The translations under genes were made by a program, and so were the position numbers. From Diphasiastrum complanatum (lineage: Eukaryota > Streptophyta > Lycopodiopsida > Lycopodiales > Lycopodiaceae), in assembly GCA_029204225.1 (NCBI GenBank), contig CM055106.1, forward strand, positions 2,943,850-3,007,849: DNA of 64,000 nucleotides. Reading direction: 5' to 3'. The notes beneath the pieces were generated by a model, which ran no database searches, had not been told where the DNA came from, and was given only the letters and a program-made list of their open reading frames with translations. The first letter of the stretch is position 1. The number at the start of each line of letters is the position of its first letter. Below are positions 11,454 to 22,900 of the stretch, in pieces.

Positions 11454-12600
11454 ATGGAACCAGAAGCTTATTCTAGTAATGAGCAATGGAACTATAGCAA
11501 TGATCACGAGAGTGGTCCTTCAGAGCAGTATGCTATCTATGCTGCCACGCAACAACAAGCAACTAGACAATGGGCTAGAGTGCCACTTGGATATTTTGCA
11601 TGCGGAAATAATCATAGAGTTACTGAATGTCCGAATAAAGAGAAGTTTGTACCATTATGTAGAGATTGTGACTATGGACACTGTTATAAGGATTGTCTTG
11701 CAAGCCCTAAACCACCTCTGATTATTGCTCCAGTGAACTTGATTACAATCAAGAAAAGACCAGTAGTTCAACTTGAACCAACTATACCTTTGGTAGTTGT
11801 TACCAGAGCTCAAAAATAGAAAGGAGTACCTATTGAATTTGCACCAGCTACATATATACCTATCGCATCAGGTGTGTATCCGAGCCTCAAAGCAGAAAAG
11901 AAGGGACACCAGGATATGATGCAATGGATTAAACAGTTGCAAGAAGAAGAAGCCCTAGAAGCTGCTAAAGCAGTAGGTGAAGTCCCTTCTCCATCTATGT
12001 CACAAGAAGATCCAAGAACAGATGTTAATACATAGTTGCACCATCATGAAGAACCTTTCAAGATGACAGAACCAGAAGCACCGCAAACGAAAATGATCAT
12101 GAATATGCTGTCTAGCAAGATGGATATTACACTAGGAGAATCTCTTAAGCTGGTGCCAAAAGCAAAAGAAGTATTAGTACAAAGATTGACTCAAATGGAA
12201 CCACCAGTCCGTCAGAAGTCACTTTTTTGTGCCGGGTTTGAAGAATCGAACGAAGTACTCAATGTAGGAGTAGCTTGGGAAAGTGAGCAGAAAAATATCA
12301 CTGCCAATACATCATAGACAATTTAGTAAAGAAACAGTCGTGATGGATGGAGGTTTAGGAGTTAATTTGATTTCAACCAAGCTTGTGCAAAATGGGGACT
12401 TACCAAGCTAAAGCCTACAGGCTTTTGCCATTAAGCTAGCTGATCAAACAACAGTCCGTCCAAGAGGAATGGTTGAAGATATACCTGTCAAAATACCTGG
12501 AGTGCTGTTTGTCATTACTTTTGTAGTAATGGACTTAACTGATGCAGCAAATGTATATCGATTTTTGGACTTCCATGGTTACGAGTTGCGCAAGTAATTC
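11454..12600 (+). pseudogene. Ty3/gypsy J gag zinc-knuckle and protease remnant
   Basis: A 121-codon frame (11454-11819) ends gag with two knuckles. In the first, the leading Cys is Tyr (YFACGNNHRVTEC); the second is complete, C-X2-C-X3-H-X4-C (CRDCDYGHCYKDC). After stops, 12036-12317 is open without a recognised motif. Near 12340-12560 the retropepsin-like domain can be read as DGGLGVNLIS and later ADQTTVRPRGMVEDIPVKIP, the GVVEDI-type sequence typical of gypsy proteases, but with stops and frame changes. RT and integrase were not recognised. The element is an old, dead gypsy copy. Confidence 0.75.
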
Positions 12601-12883
12601 ATAACTGGGGCACCGACAAAACTACTTTTGAGAATCGTGAGTGTGCGGTCAAAGTAGATCCAATCACTTGAATTATCAAGCCAGTAATCCAAAGAGGGGA
12701 TGACGATTCATCAATAGCTGATCATACCTGTGATCAAAAGTGAAGACTCTGGGAGCTCACTATGACTCTCAAACCGCTGTTAATTGGAATCAAGCTCTTG
12801 CAACAATGGATTGTACATCAAGCTATATGTGCCAACAAGATAATCAAATCAAATTGAGTGAAATTTTCTCACTTGATTGAACT

Positions 12884-13144
12884 TTGGATGCACTGATCAC
12901 TTTTCCATTAAATATAATGAACCTAGCTTGGATATCAACTGAACCGATTCTAGATCGGATTGAAGATGATCTAATACATGTTAGTCATGCATTGACTTAT
13001 GATGGAGAGGAAAAACTTACGAATGAACAAATTCTCAATCATATGGATCCTACAAGATATGGAGTTCGAGATATTCCAGATGAACCAAGAATAATACCAC
13101 CAAAAGCAGTTATATTGAAGGAAGACAAGATGGTAGGACTATGA
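12884..13144 (+). pseudogene. unrecognised open fragment downstream of gypsy J
   Basis: 86 codons, acidic, same strand as the gypsy remnant; no domain recognised. It is followed by a Ser/Lys-rich frame (13234-13434) full of SSRKSPS-like repeats. Both may be decayed pol-region or accessory sequence of J. Position and strand are the only support. Confidence 0.3.
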
Positions 13145-15132
13145 CAAATAAACAAGCTAAGCAACACTATAATACGGTCTTGAAATGAAAAAAATCATCT
13201 TGAAAACTTGATTCTAAGAATGTATCAACTTTATTGGATAAAGAAAAAGAGAAGGTCACAGATGATACTTCAAGTAGAAGTTCTAGTAGGAAATCACCAT
13301 CAAGAAAGTCGTCACCTTCAGAGAAGAGCAAATCTTCAAAAAAGTCATCACCTCCAAGATCGATTCCTGCCAAGAAAGCTAACCAGAGATCAAAGATCAA
13401 CCCTTATGAGAAGGAACAATCAAAAGAAGTCTAGCATGATATGCCAGAATATTTCAAATGCTATACTTTGGATGATGTGGTGATTATATTACCGAAAGCT
13501 CATCGTGAACCTGAAGAAAAAGAACTAGATCTAAAAGAAAAGAACTTTTTTGGAGAGAAAACTGATGGTATGGACATCAGTGATCTCAAAGAGGAAATTC
13601 TTGTGCGAGAATGATCTATAGACCAGTGGTTAGTATTTATATTATTGGTAATGCTAACAGTTAAGACCATTGGTAAAACTTGCTTAGGGTATTTGGAGAG
13701 GTTATGAGATATGGATCTGGATCCCTAAATGGTATCTCATAAATTTCAAATTGGAAACCCTTAAAAGCTGTTTTTCTTTTAATTTAAACCTCTACTTTCT
13801 AGAAATTTCTTAATTACAAGACAATTGGATTTAGATTCATATAATTTCTTCCAGTGTAGAACTAAGTTCTGAAGGACTATTAAAATTATATGATTTTATG
13901 CTTCCATTTGTTTTGTGAATATAGCTCAGAATCAATTGATGTTTTCAACTGATTAAGTGGAATTTAGACTTCTTGAGTCCAAATGATTATCTCTATTTGA
14001 TAGCTAATTATGAGAGTAATGTTTCTATCAGTCAAGATAATATATTATATGATTTTGAGGAAAAGTCCGGTTTGTAATAGTATTGGATACTCATCATTGA
14101 CTTTTTTGAATCTTTGATATCTTATACGTTGTCTCCTGAGAATTTTTTAATTGAAATTATGAATTTTTTTTTAAAAGGGGGAGAAGAAAATGATAGGAAT
14201 AAGACTTTCATCAGATCAACCAGTTGCATAGATTTCTTTTGTGGAATCCAGTATGTGTGCAATGGTGGAACTATCCAGTGGGAATAGAAGAACTCTCTAG
14301 TGATTATTTTTGATAATCTGGAACTAGAAGAGTTTTTGGAGATTTGAGCTGTGAGATATTCATGAATATGGGAAGTAGTGGTAAAGATTAAATTAAGATT
14401 CATTGATTGGTTTACCAAGTACCATTTTGTTATGGATTGGATCAGTGGAATAAATTTAATCTTAACTTTATGTCCAAAGATGTCTGTATAAGTCAGCCTA
14501 ATCTTGGTTTGTACACTAAGATATGAAGTAGGTTGATTGGATGAAGAAATAAAGTATGATGGTTGGAAAACTTGTGATGTGGAATTATTCACTTCAGAGA
14601 TTTCCCAGATATGTTATTTACTCAAGAGAAATAGAATTTTTTGTAGCTGAGTTACAAGATTCTCAGTGATATATGTGAGTAACATATGCGGATTTTGGAG
14701 AATTCTGCCAGATAATGACATACCTATTTATGTACTGGGTCATAGTGAGATTATTCTCATATGTGCACGATTAATCTTGTTTGGATTTACTATGTATTCC
14801 TGGTTACTAAGGTTATCTGGTGCACTTAACCTAGTTGTTGAAGATAGACATATGATCAAGTATTGTGTTTTGACAATTACTTGCAGAGTTAACATATCTG
14901 TTCTGATAGATCTATAGGTTAACTTAAGAGTGATTTGGATAAGGATCTAAATGTGGTGTTTTATAGTACAATTAAGATCTGCACCTAGACATTTAAGATT
15001 TCTAAATCATGGGCAATAAACTTGAGTAGTTGATTTACTCCCGAGGAAGGAAACTGTTTGTTTTTGTGTGTATTTCCTATAAGACACATAATTTAAGAGT
15101 CATTTGGATTCATCAGAGAATTGTGTGCATAA
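13145..15132. other. AT-rich tail of gypsy J region, no gene
   Basis: A purine tract AAAAGGGGGAGAAGAAAA near 14174-14191 followed by TGATAGG could be the polypurine tract and 3' LTR start of J, but no matching 5' LTR was found. The minus-strand open frame 14122-14592 crosses this tract and shows no domain. Confidence 0.35.
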
Positions 15133-15137
15133 GATGT
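15133..15137. other. target-site duplication of element I (GATGT)
   Basis: GATGT precedes the 5' LTR. Its partner is ACATC at 17638-17642, abutting the outer end of the inverted LTR piece, as predicted if the duplication was flipped with the LTR. Confidence 0.75.
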
Positions 15138-15880
15138 TGTTGGAGGGTTTGTGGATCCCAAGGCAACCCTAATCCTAGTTAATAAGTGAGAGCGATTTGG
15201 CACCCTGCGCGTGTAAGTCCAACCCAATGATCACATAGTTATTTTATTAATTAGAATGTTAATCAAAGGACTTTAGGCCTTTTTGCGGGACTTTTAATGT
15301 CACAGGGCCTAAATGTCAAGTTAGTGAATAAAGTTGGATTTCCCTCCAATTTTGATGGTTCCCACACTTTTTTAAATTTTAATAAAAAGAGAGGCAAGAC
15401 TGGACCAATAGGATTCAGAGGCCAAGGTCCTCCTCTCTACTATAAAAAGAGACCAACTCGAGTTGCTTCTCATGTTCATTTCCTCATTTCAATAAAGCAG
15501 ATTGGTTCTCTTTAGAAATGGATTGATGAATGTCCTTGCTCTTCCTTTCTTTTCCTCCATTTCTCATGCTTTTTTTGGTATTTGCTAATTGTTGGATTTG
15601 GTCATTATTGGGATTGCTATTTCTTACGCTTTTTGTGAGAGTGAAAGAGAGAGAGAGAAGAGTAAGATTCTATCATTGTTGTGGATTTAGGGTTAATGGA
15701 TGTAGTGTTAATGCTTAGTGTTAATGGATGTTAGTGTTAGATCCTCCATTCATGTTGAAATCTGAACTATACTATCGCTCTCATGGGAACGAACCTACGC
15801 GTGACAACTAACTCTGTCTCTTTGATGCTAGATTGACTAGATCTTGGATTCAGGTTAGGCAAGGAAAGAAACCCACTACA
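15138..15880 (+). repeat. 5' LTR of element I
   Basis: Begins TGTTGGAGGG and ends CCCACTACA. A TATA-like ACTATAAAAAGAG lies near 15437-15449 and an AG-rich stretch near 15640. Its two ends match the split 3' LTR pieces at 16315 and 17643. Confidence 0.88.
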
Positions 15881-15884
15881 ATTT

Positions 15885-15902
15885 TGGCGCCGTTGCCGGG
15901 GA
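15885..15902 (+). other. primer binding site, tRNA-Asp (element I)
   Basis: TGGCGCCGTTGCCGGGGA is complementary to the 3' end of plant tRNA-Asp, common in gypsy lineages. It starts four bases after the LTR. Confidence 0.88.
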
Positions 15903-16300
15903 GCTACGCCGATTTTTCAGTTTGCAGCATGTTTGGTTGATGGTTAGCTTGCATTAGGCATCTTGTCGTGGCATGCTAGGGTTATCTTTGCATTATGGAT
16001 GTGATTTGTGAGAGAAACGTTCAAAAAATGTGTGACTGTATTTTTTGTTTTTTAATTTTTTGTCTCTATTTCATTCAATTTCCGTCCTATTTTTTGTTTT
16101 CTATAATTCAATCTGAATAGGTAGGATTGTAGAGCATTAAAAGCGCTTTCTTTCATTTGATTTTTTTTTAATTCCGTTTAGTATTGAGCAAGTTACAAAT
16201 TTTTGAAGTCGGTAACAAAATTCTGTAAACTTATCAAAACCAGAAACTCCCATATGGCTATTCAAGCGTCGAGGTTGGTGTCGTGGGACCGCCACCAGTT

Positions 16301-16313
16301 TTGGTGGGGGATA
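16301..16313 (+). other. polypurine tract of element I
   Basis: TTGGTGGGGGATA lies directly before the 3' LTR terminus TGTTGGAGGG at 16315. Confidence 0.75.
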
Positions 16314-16314
16314 C

Positions 16315-16488
16315 TGTTGGAGGGTTTGCGGATCCCAAGGCAACCCTAACCCTAGTTAATAAGTGAGAGAGATTTGGCACCCTGCGTGTGTAAGTCCAAC
16401 CCAATGATCACATAGTTATTTGATTAATTAGAATATTAATAAAAGGACTTTAGGCCTTTTTGCGGGACTTTTAATGTCACAGGGCCTA
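16315..16488 (+). repeat. 3' LTR of element I, proximal piece
   Basis: Matches the first ~174 bp of the 5' LTR, then stops abruptly after AGGGCCTA. Confidence 0.88.
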
Positions 16489-17642
16489 TCTCGACTTATT
16501 GAATCACTGTCACTCTCTCGAAAATCTTTGATCCTATGGAATCAGATAGCATGATACAAGGGAGTTCATGGAGGAACTCTGATTCATGCTACCATCGATT
16601 ATTGACTCAATTTCTCTGATATGAATAATGTATATTTCGTTACTGATTTATTGTACGTATATACACATCAGTTGTAGTGGTCGTAAAAGTTACAATTGTA
16701 TGGGTTAACAGTCCTGAAGTGATGCACAGTGAACGACGACGTTGTTTGTAGCGTACAGAGCAGATGACGAGCTCTATTTTGAGTAGTAATAGTCGACAAT
16801 CATCAAAGGTGTCGAATGAGTCGAGTCAACTTGTTCGCCCTTGAGAAGATGTTAATGGAGTTGAAGTCATCGATAGACTTTGGTTGAGTCGGTGAAGTCG
16901 AGTCGATCTTGCTCCGCTTCAAGTAGTTATACGTACAGACTGTTTGACTTATGCGAGTAAGACTGTTGTCCTTGTAGAGAGAGAATATCGTAGTGCTCAA
17001 GAAATGAGTTTAGGTGACTGGAGTGAAGAACACTGTCTCAAATTTTTTTGGACTTTTTAATTTGTTTTGGACTATTTTCTACATATGGTACCAAAAGAGC
17101 CATATGTGAAAAACAATAAAAAATCACTAATTGTTGAAGTGGGATTTTCTCGAGTTCGAATCTCATTTCAATGTAACAACTATAAGCCAAACAAGACAAA
17201 TTTGATCAACGAGTGACTACAATTTAGTTTCTAAAATTTATTGATGATTTTTTTCAATAGCTATGAGCACCCAATATAATTGTAAATTCAAATTAAATTA
17301 GGTTCTTGAGTATCATATACATTGAACTTATAATTCAAATGAAGTTAGCATTCCAATTGTTAGATTAAGGGGGTTGTGGTGGATGTTTTTTGAAAATCAG
17401 ATGTAATCATGTCTAGAATTAGTGTCGATCCGAATAACATACACAACTTTTCATATGTTTAAAATTTAAACATTGATTTAAAAAATATATATACATCACT
17501 AAATCATATACTACTAAATTCAAGCTGTATTATAAGAAAATTTCATGGATCCGATATCCAATTGAGCTCACAGGGATACTATCACTAATGAATTAAGTCT
17601 ATTCCTCAATTGAGAAATACTTACCCAAGAACTCAGTACATC
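16489..17642. other. inverted former flank of element I
   Basis: About 1.15 kb without a recognised gene. By the inversion model it originally lay to the right of element I in the opposite orientation. Confidence 0.6.
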
Positions 17643-18200
17643 TGTAGTGGGTTTCTTTCCTTGCCTAACCTGAATCCAAGATCTAGTCAATCTAGCATCA
17701 AAGAGACGGAGTTAGTTGTCACGCGTAGGTTCGTTCCCATGAGAGCGATAGTATAGTTTAGATTTCAACATGAATGGAGGATCTAACACTAACATCCATT
17801 AACACTACATCCATGAACCCTACTTTCATTAACCCTAAATCCACAACAATGATAGAAACTTACTCTTCTCTCTCTCCCTTTCTGTCTCACAAAAAGCATA
17901 AGAAATAGCAATCTTAATAATGACCAAATCCAACAATTAGCAAATACCAAAGAAAGCATGAGAAATGGAGGAAATGAAAGGAAGAGCAAGGACATTCATC
18001 AATCCGTTTCTAAAGAGAGCCAATCTGCTTTATTGAAATGAGAAAATGAACATGAGGAGCAACTCGAGTTGGTCCCTTTTTATAGTAGAGAGGAGGACCC
18101 TGGTCTTTGAATCCTATTGGTCCAGTCTTGCCTCTCTTTTTATTCAAATTTAAAAAAGTGTGGGAACCATCAAAATTGGAGAGAAACATCCAATTGCTTC
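17643..18200 (-). repeat. 3' LTR of element I, distal piece, inverted
   Basis: Reverse complement of the rest of the LTR, from its outer end TGTAGTGGG inward to about LTR position 185. Alignment at the right edge is ragged, so the breakpoint is approximate. Confidence 0.85.
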
Positions 18201-18479
18201 TTGTTATTGTTGTTAAACTTGAGGATTCGGGTCTCGTGATTTGTTCTTTTACACTATTTACTGAACATCTTCTTCTTGTTCTGAGCAGGTTGTTGATTCA
18301 TTCGGGCTTGGCTTCTATGACTAATGATTCGGGTCGAATTGTTTTACCGCCTTCTTATTTTTCAGTTGCTTCTTCAAGCCTCTCTTGGAGTAAAGAGCTT
18401 GTGAGTCTTCGATGGAGGACGAGGATGCACCATTACTTCGAATATCCTCTTATAGCAACATAGTTATGAAGACACATAA

Positions 18480-19080
18480 AGTTTTGAGTGGGTCAAAATG
18501 ACCATCACCTAGTTTTATATATGAGGAGTACGACAAACTAGACAATAATGTCATGAGAACATCCGAATCTTCAATGACTGAACCTATCGCTGACATCTAT
18601 TCAAGCAAAGTATTGAATTGATTGATTTAAACATGTATAGAATCATCTTCTGACATTCAAAGTGAGAAACATTTCTTCCTTTAATGCAATTTCGAAGTGA
18701 TGTCCCTCACTTTGTAGAGTGTGCTAAGAATCTCCCAAGCTGCTTTCGAATATTGGGCTTGTCTGATGTAGCCAATTTGTGTGTCTGATATATAAAGGGT
18801 GATTAAGACGAAAGGCTTACCATCCATGAGCTTCCATTTAGAAATGGCTTGCTCATCTACACTGGAAATTAGTTCGACACCTGTGACTATCTCCCAAAGT
18901 TCCTTGGGCATTAGCACAACTTTCATCCTGAATTTCCACAAATGGTAATTTGATCCATTGAGCTTGTCTACTATTAGACCAGTCCTCGACTATGCACAAA
19001 TCCTCCTTATGGCCTATCTTTTGTAGCTCATTGATGGTGGCAAAAACTTGCTCCTACACCATAGCCTCTTACATCAAGGT
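18480..19080 (-). pseudogene. copia gag remnant (element K)
   Basis: On the minus strand, KLNGSNYHLWKFRMKVVL followed by LWEIVTGVE, a WKL...ALITL-like segment, AWEILSTLY and VRDITSKL match the UBN2/gag region of copia elements. The reading frame breaks near 18680. Further decayed pieces (INQFNTLLE, then DSDVLMTLLSSL in another frame) continue to about 18480. The gag type differs from those of A, B, D and E. Confidence 0.75.
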
Positions 19081-19313
19081 GACATGCAATAATGAATCTA
19101 CAAACTATAATGAATCTAAACTCACAAGAGGCAACTACACATTACCAGCGATCTTCTAGGCCTTGTACATGCATAATAGAGAAGCAACCTCAAGCACAAA
19201 GCATAAACACTCACCTCACAATTCTCTCTTTTTCTCTCACTCTCTCACTCTCTCAAACATTCACAAGACACAATAGGAGGGAACTCAATTCTCTGATTGA
19301 ACAAATGAAGTTG

Positions 19314-19318
19314 GAGAA
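19314..19318. other. target-site duplication of element B (GAGAA)
   Basis: GAGAA at 19314-19318 and again at 25803-25807, flanking the LTR ends exactly. Confidence 0.9.
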
Positions 19319-19972
19319 TGTGAAAAATACAGATCCTAAGTGGATCTAAACTCCAAGATCATTGGCTTGAATGCTTGCACTCCAAACTACATAAGCTAGG
19401 AATTGGCAACACATTCTATGCTACCTAGAATGCAAAGAACTTGATCAAAAAGCATTTATCACAAATGGAAACTTCCATAAACATCAAGTGCGGCCCAAAA
19501 TAGAATTATACAGTCCATAATACATCAGCCTACCACTTTTGGAAAGCACCTAAGATCATACACAATAGCTTGAAGACAATACACACAACAATGCTCTCAA
19601 TGGAGGAAGAAACAATGACAATGATCTATTGATCTCAATGAAGCATACAAAAGGTTTCTCCAACCTGTTCTCCACAAATTTCAGCCTAATATAGGTGAGA
19701 GAGATGACTCTCTCTCCTCTCTCTAGAACTTAGGACCCAATTTTAGGACACCAGTAACCTAAAATAGCCAATTTTGGCCTATATGTCCAAATAACATGAT
19801 TTTAGTGTCATTTAGAAGGTCCCGAAGTTTGAGACTTCTTCAACATGAAATATATACTAGAATAAAAGTATCTAGGTCTCTTTCACACGTGTGAAAGGTT
19901 AGATCCAAAACTATGTACAAAAATTGCCAATTTAGGCCTCAAACTAGCTAGGAAATGTTGACAATTTTCACA
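19319..19972 (-). repeat. 3' LTR of element B
   Basis: 654 bp from TGTGAAAAATAC to AATTTTCACA, almost identical to the 5' LTR. Confidence 0.93.
19880..19897. promoter_or_regulatory. perfect 18-bp G-box palindrome in LTR B
   Basis: CTTTCACACGTGTGAAAG is a perfect palindrome centred on the plant G-box CACGTG. It occurs again in the 5' LTR at 25710-25727. G-boxes are bound by bHLH and bZIP factors; a role here is inferred. Confidence 0.7.
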
Positions 19973-19981
19973 CTCCCTCTT
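19973..19981 (-). other. polypurine tract of element B
   Basis: AAGAGGGAG on the minus strand, directly before the 3' LTR and only a few bases after the stop codon of the long frame. Confidence 0.85.
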
Positions 19982-19985
19982 CAAC

Positions 19986-22900
19986 TTAACTTGCTAGTTT
20001 TACAACACTACTTTGCTCCAACCTAAGAATGATCTCCATCATGATGATAGATCTCTTTTCAAGTGTTCTAATATGTACAATATGAAGTACAACATAATTG
20101 ATATAGATAATAGTGCCCATATAGGATGCTTCACTATTTCTTACATCAATTTTACATAGAATGGTGAACAAGATACATGTAAAAGAACATAGAATAACAA
20201 TGAAAGGATTCCTCCATGTATCCACCTTTGAGTTCTCTGTAAAACAGCAGCAAACAAGTTGTAAGTGAAAGTAACCAACAGGTGTTTTCATGCCTCGTCC
20301 ACATTCCACTATGCCCATAGTGAATGCACCATGTATCTCCATGAATGAACCTCCATCACCACCTTGCCTTTGTAGATCTCCAATCCACGAAAGCCCTTGA
20401 GTAAATGAATGCCAAAATGATGTGTTCTCTGTTCCATTTGAATGAGCAAAACCTGAACTTGAAATACTTGAAGTATCTCCACAAGATTTGCATATAACGC
20501 TTGATCCTACATTGTCAACAATTTGCCAATTTGCCAACACTAGGATGCTAGATCTTGAACTTTGCTCAAAAGTAAACATATTGACCACTTCCATATCTTT
20601 TGAGATTTGAATGAATGCATGTACTTGATCATAAAAACCAGCAATGATAACTATTCCATCTCCAAGATCCAAAAGATGCAAAACTGTGGAACTAGTTTCA
20701 TTGAATTTTGACAATTCCAACACATTGACATGACAATGTTCATACATGAGATTAAACAAGTAAGGTAGAGTGAAAGGACACTTCCTTGCTGCTCCAAGAA
20801 CCTTACTTGAACCTTCAAGGACCTGTAAAAATAGATCCAAGATGCTTTGCCCATGTGGCTCCCCTTTCATGCTTTTGACTAGCTTCCAATTGCTACTTGC
20901 CTCTTGGTGTTGATGAAGCAATTCAAGATCAACATCTTGATCTTCCAATAAAACATCAAGGACTTTGCATTTATAAACATCTTCAGATCTGAACCTCTGA
21001 AGATACTCCCTCTCAAACACATGATTAACATCCCACAAGATCTCATCATTGCTTGATTTCAACCTTTCACTATAGTTAGTGAAAACAATGTCACCATCAT
21101 AAACCAAAAGATAGATTTCTACACTTCTATCCAACATGAAGTAGAGTAGATGAAGTTGAGTATCAAACCTAATAAAACCAGCCCATTTGAGCTCAAACCA
21201 AACCTCAACGAGATCTTCCTTGCCTTGAAGAAATTGCCACTTGAGTTGCTCCATGTAAATATCTTCTTCAAGATCACCATTCAAGAAGGCATTAGTAACA
21301 TCCATTTGCCACATATCCCAATCATAAAGAGTTGCAAGAGAGATTAGGATTCGAATAGTTACCATCTTTGCCACGGGTGCAAAGGTCTCATCATAGTCAA
21401 TACCATATTCTTGAGCATACCCCTTTGCCACCAACCTTGCCTTGTACTTGTTGATTGATCCATCTTGATTTGTCTTGATCTTGAAGATCCACTTACAACC
21501 AATTTCCTTCTTGTCCTTTGGAAGCTTTACCAACCTCCATGTGTTGCTTTTGATGAGTGCTTGATGCTCATGATCCATGGCTTGGATCCATTCCTTCTTT
21601 TGAATTGCTTCACCTACACAAGTTGGTTCATCAAAAGAGGTAAGAAAAGCAAAGTTAGAGTTGTCCACCACTTGCTTTCCTTTTTCATCATAGGTTAGCC
21701 TTGATGGCTTAGCCCTTTGCCTTTGAGTCTTCCTTGAAGTTTGCTTTGGAGTGGCATCTCCATCTTCATCCAAGACATCTTGCACATCATGATGATTAGT
21801 AGGCACATCAACATCAACATCATCAACATTGGAAACATTCTCTTCATGAAAGATGACATCCCTACTTATGACAACTTTCTTTGTAGAAGGAATGTACACT
21901 TTGTAAGCCTTGCTTACTTCACTATAGCCAACAAACACACCCTTCTTTGATGAAGGATCTTCTTTAGTTCTATCATCAAGTGTGATATTGACAAAACATG
22001 TACATCCAAAGATCCTACAATGCTTGACACTCGGCCTTCTACCATAAAGAACCTCATGAGGAGTTTTACCATCCAAGGAAGCACTTGTCCATCTATTACA
22101 TAGATAGTTAGCACATGCTAAAGCTTCCCCCCAAAAAGACTTAGCAAGATTAGCATGTAGTCTCATTGCCTTGGCACATTCACAAAGGGTTCTATTCTTC
22201 CTCTCGGCCACTCCATTCTGTTGTGGAGTCCTAGGACTAGACATCTCCCTCTTAATCCCATGTGCTATACAAAAGTCTTTGAACCTATTTGAGGTGTATT
22301 CCCCTCCATTATCAGATCTTAAGCATTTGATCTTTGTATTGAATTGGTTTTCCATTTCATTCTTGAACTTGACAAATGCAGCAAACACTTCATCCTTACT
22401 TTTAAGAAGATAGATCCAAGTATACCTACTAAAGTCATCAATGAAAGTTGCATACATCTTTGCCCCACCATTGCTAGTTGTACTAGAAGAATGAATATCA
22501 GAATGCACAAGTTGAAAAGCTTCTTTAGATCTAGAAGTAGATCTAGAATAAGCAAGTCTATGAGATTTGGACAAGGCACAATGTTCACAAACACTATTGT
22601 TTGCAACAAGACTTTTAGGGAGACCAAGAACAAGCTCTTTCTTTGCCATTACCTCCAAAGATTTGAAGTTGGGATGGCCCAACCTCTTGTGCCAAACTTC
22701 TTGGTTTGTCAATTGCTCCCTAGCCATACATCCTTCATGATTAGAGATCACACATGCATCAAGCTTGAAAAGTTTACCATGCCTCCTACCTTGAGCAATC
22801 AAGGATCCACATTTACTTATCAAACATGCATCTCCAATGAACTCCACATCAAGTCCTTTGTCAATCATTTGACTTACACTAAGCAAATTCTTAGTGATTG

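Larger units (their letters stand above)
15138..18200 (+). mobile_element. compact LTR element I with inverted 3' part
   Basis: A 743-bp 5' LTR, a tRNA-Asp primer site, only 434 bp of internal DNA with no coding capacity, a polypurine tract and the first 174 bp of the 3' LTR are in normal order. The rest of the 3' LTR lies in reverse orientation at 17643-18200. The bases next to its outer end (ACATC) are the reverse complement of the GATGT before the 5' LTR. It was therefore a complete element with a 5-bp duplication before one inversion. It must depend on other elements for replication proteins. The primer type suggests a gypsy origin. Confidence 0.82.

Noticed and set aside
13234-13434. Ser/Arg-rich frame resembling an SR splicing factor tail
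   Set aside because: Low-complexity sequence in a decayed gypsy region with no RRM domain and no intact gene structure.
14122-14592. 156-codon minus-strand frame
   Set aside because: No recognisable domain, AT-rich composition, and it crosses a plus-strand purine tract of the gypsy remnant.
18107-18463. 118-codon plus-strand frame
   Set aside because: It starts inside the inverted LTR of element I and runs across the inversion breakpoint; a chance frame.
19220-19257. CT-rich run as a microsatellite array or CRISPR-like repeat
   Set aside because: A short TCTC/CACTCT stretch in LTR or leader sequence, irregular and without spacers.
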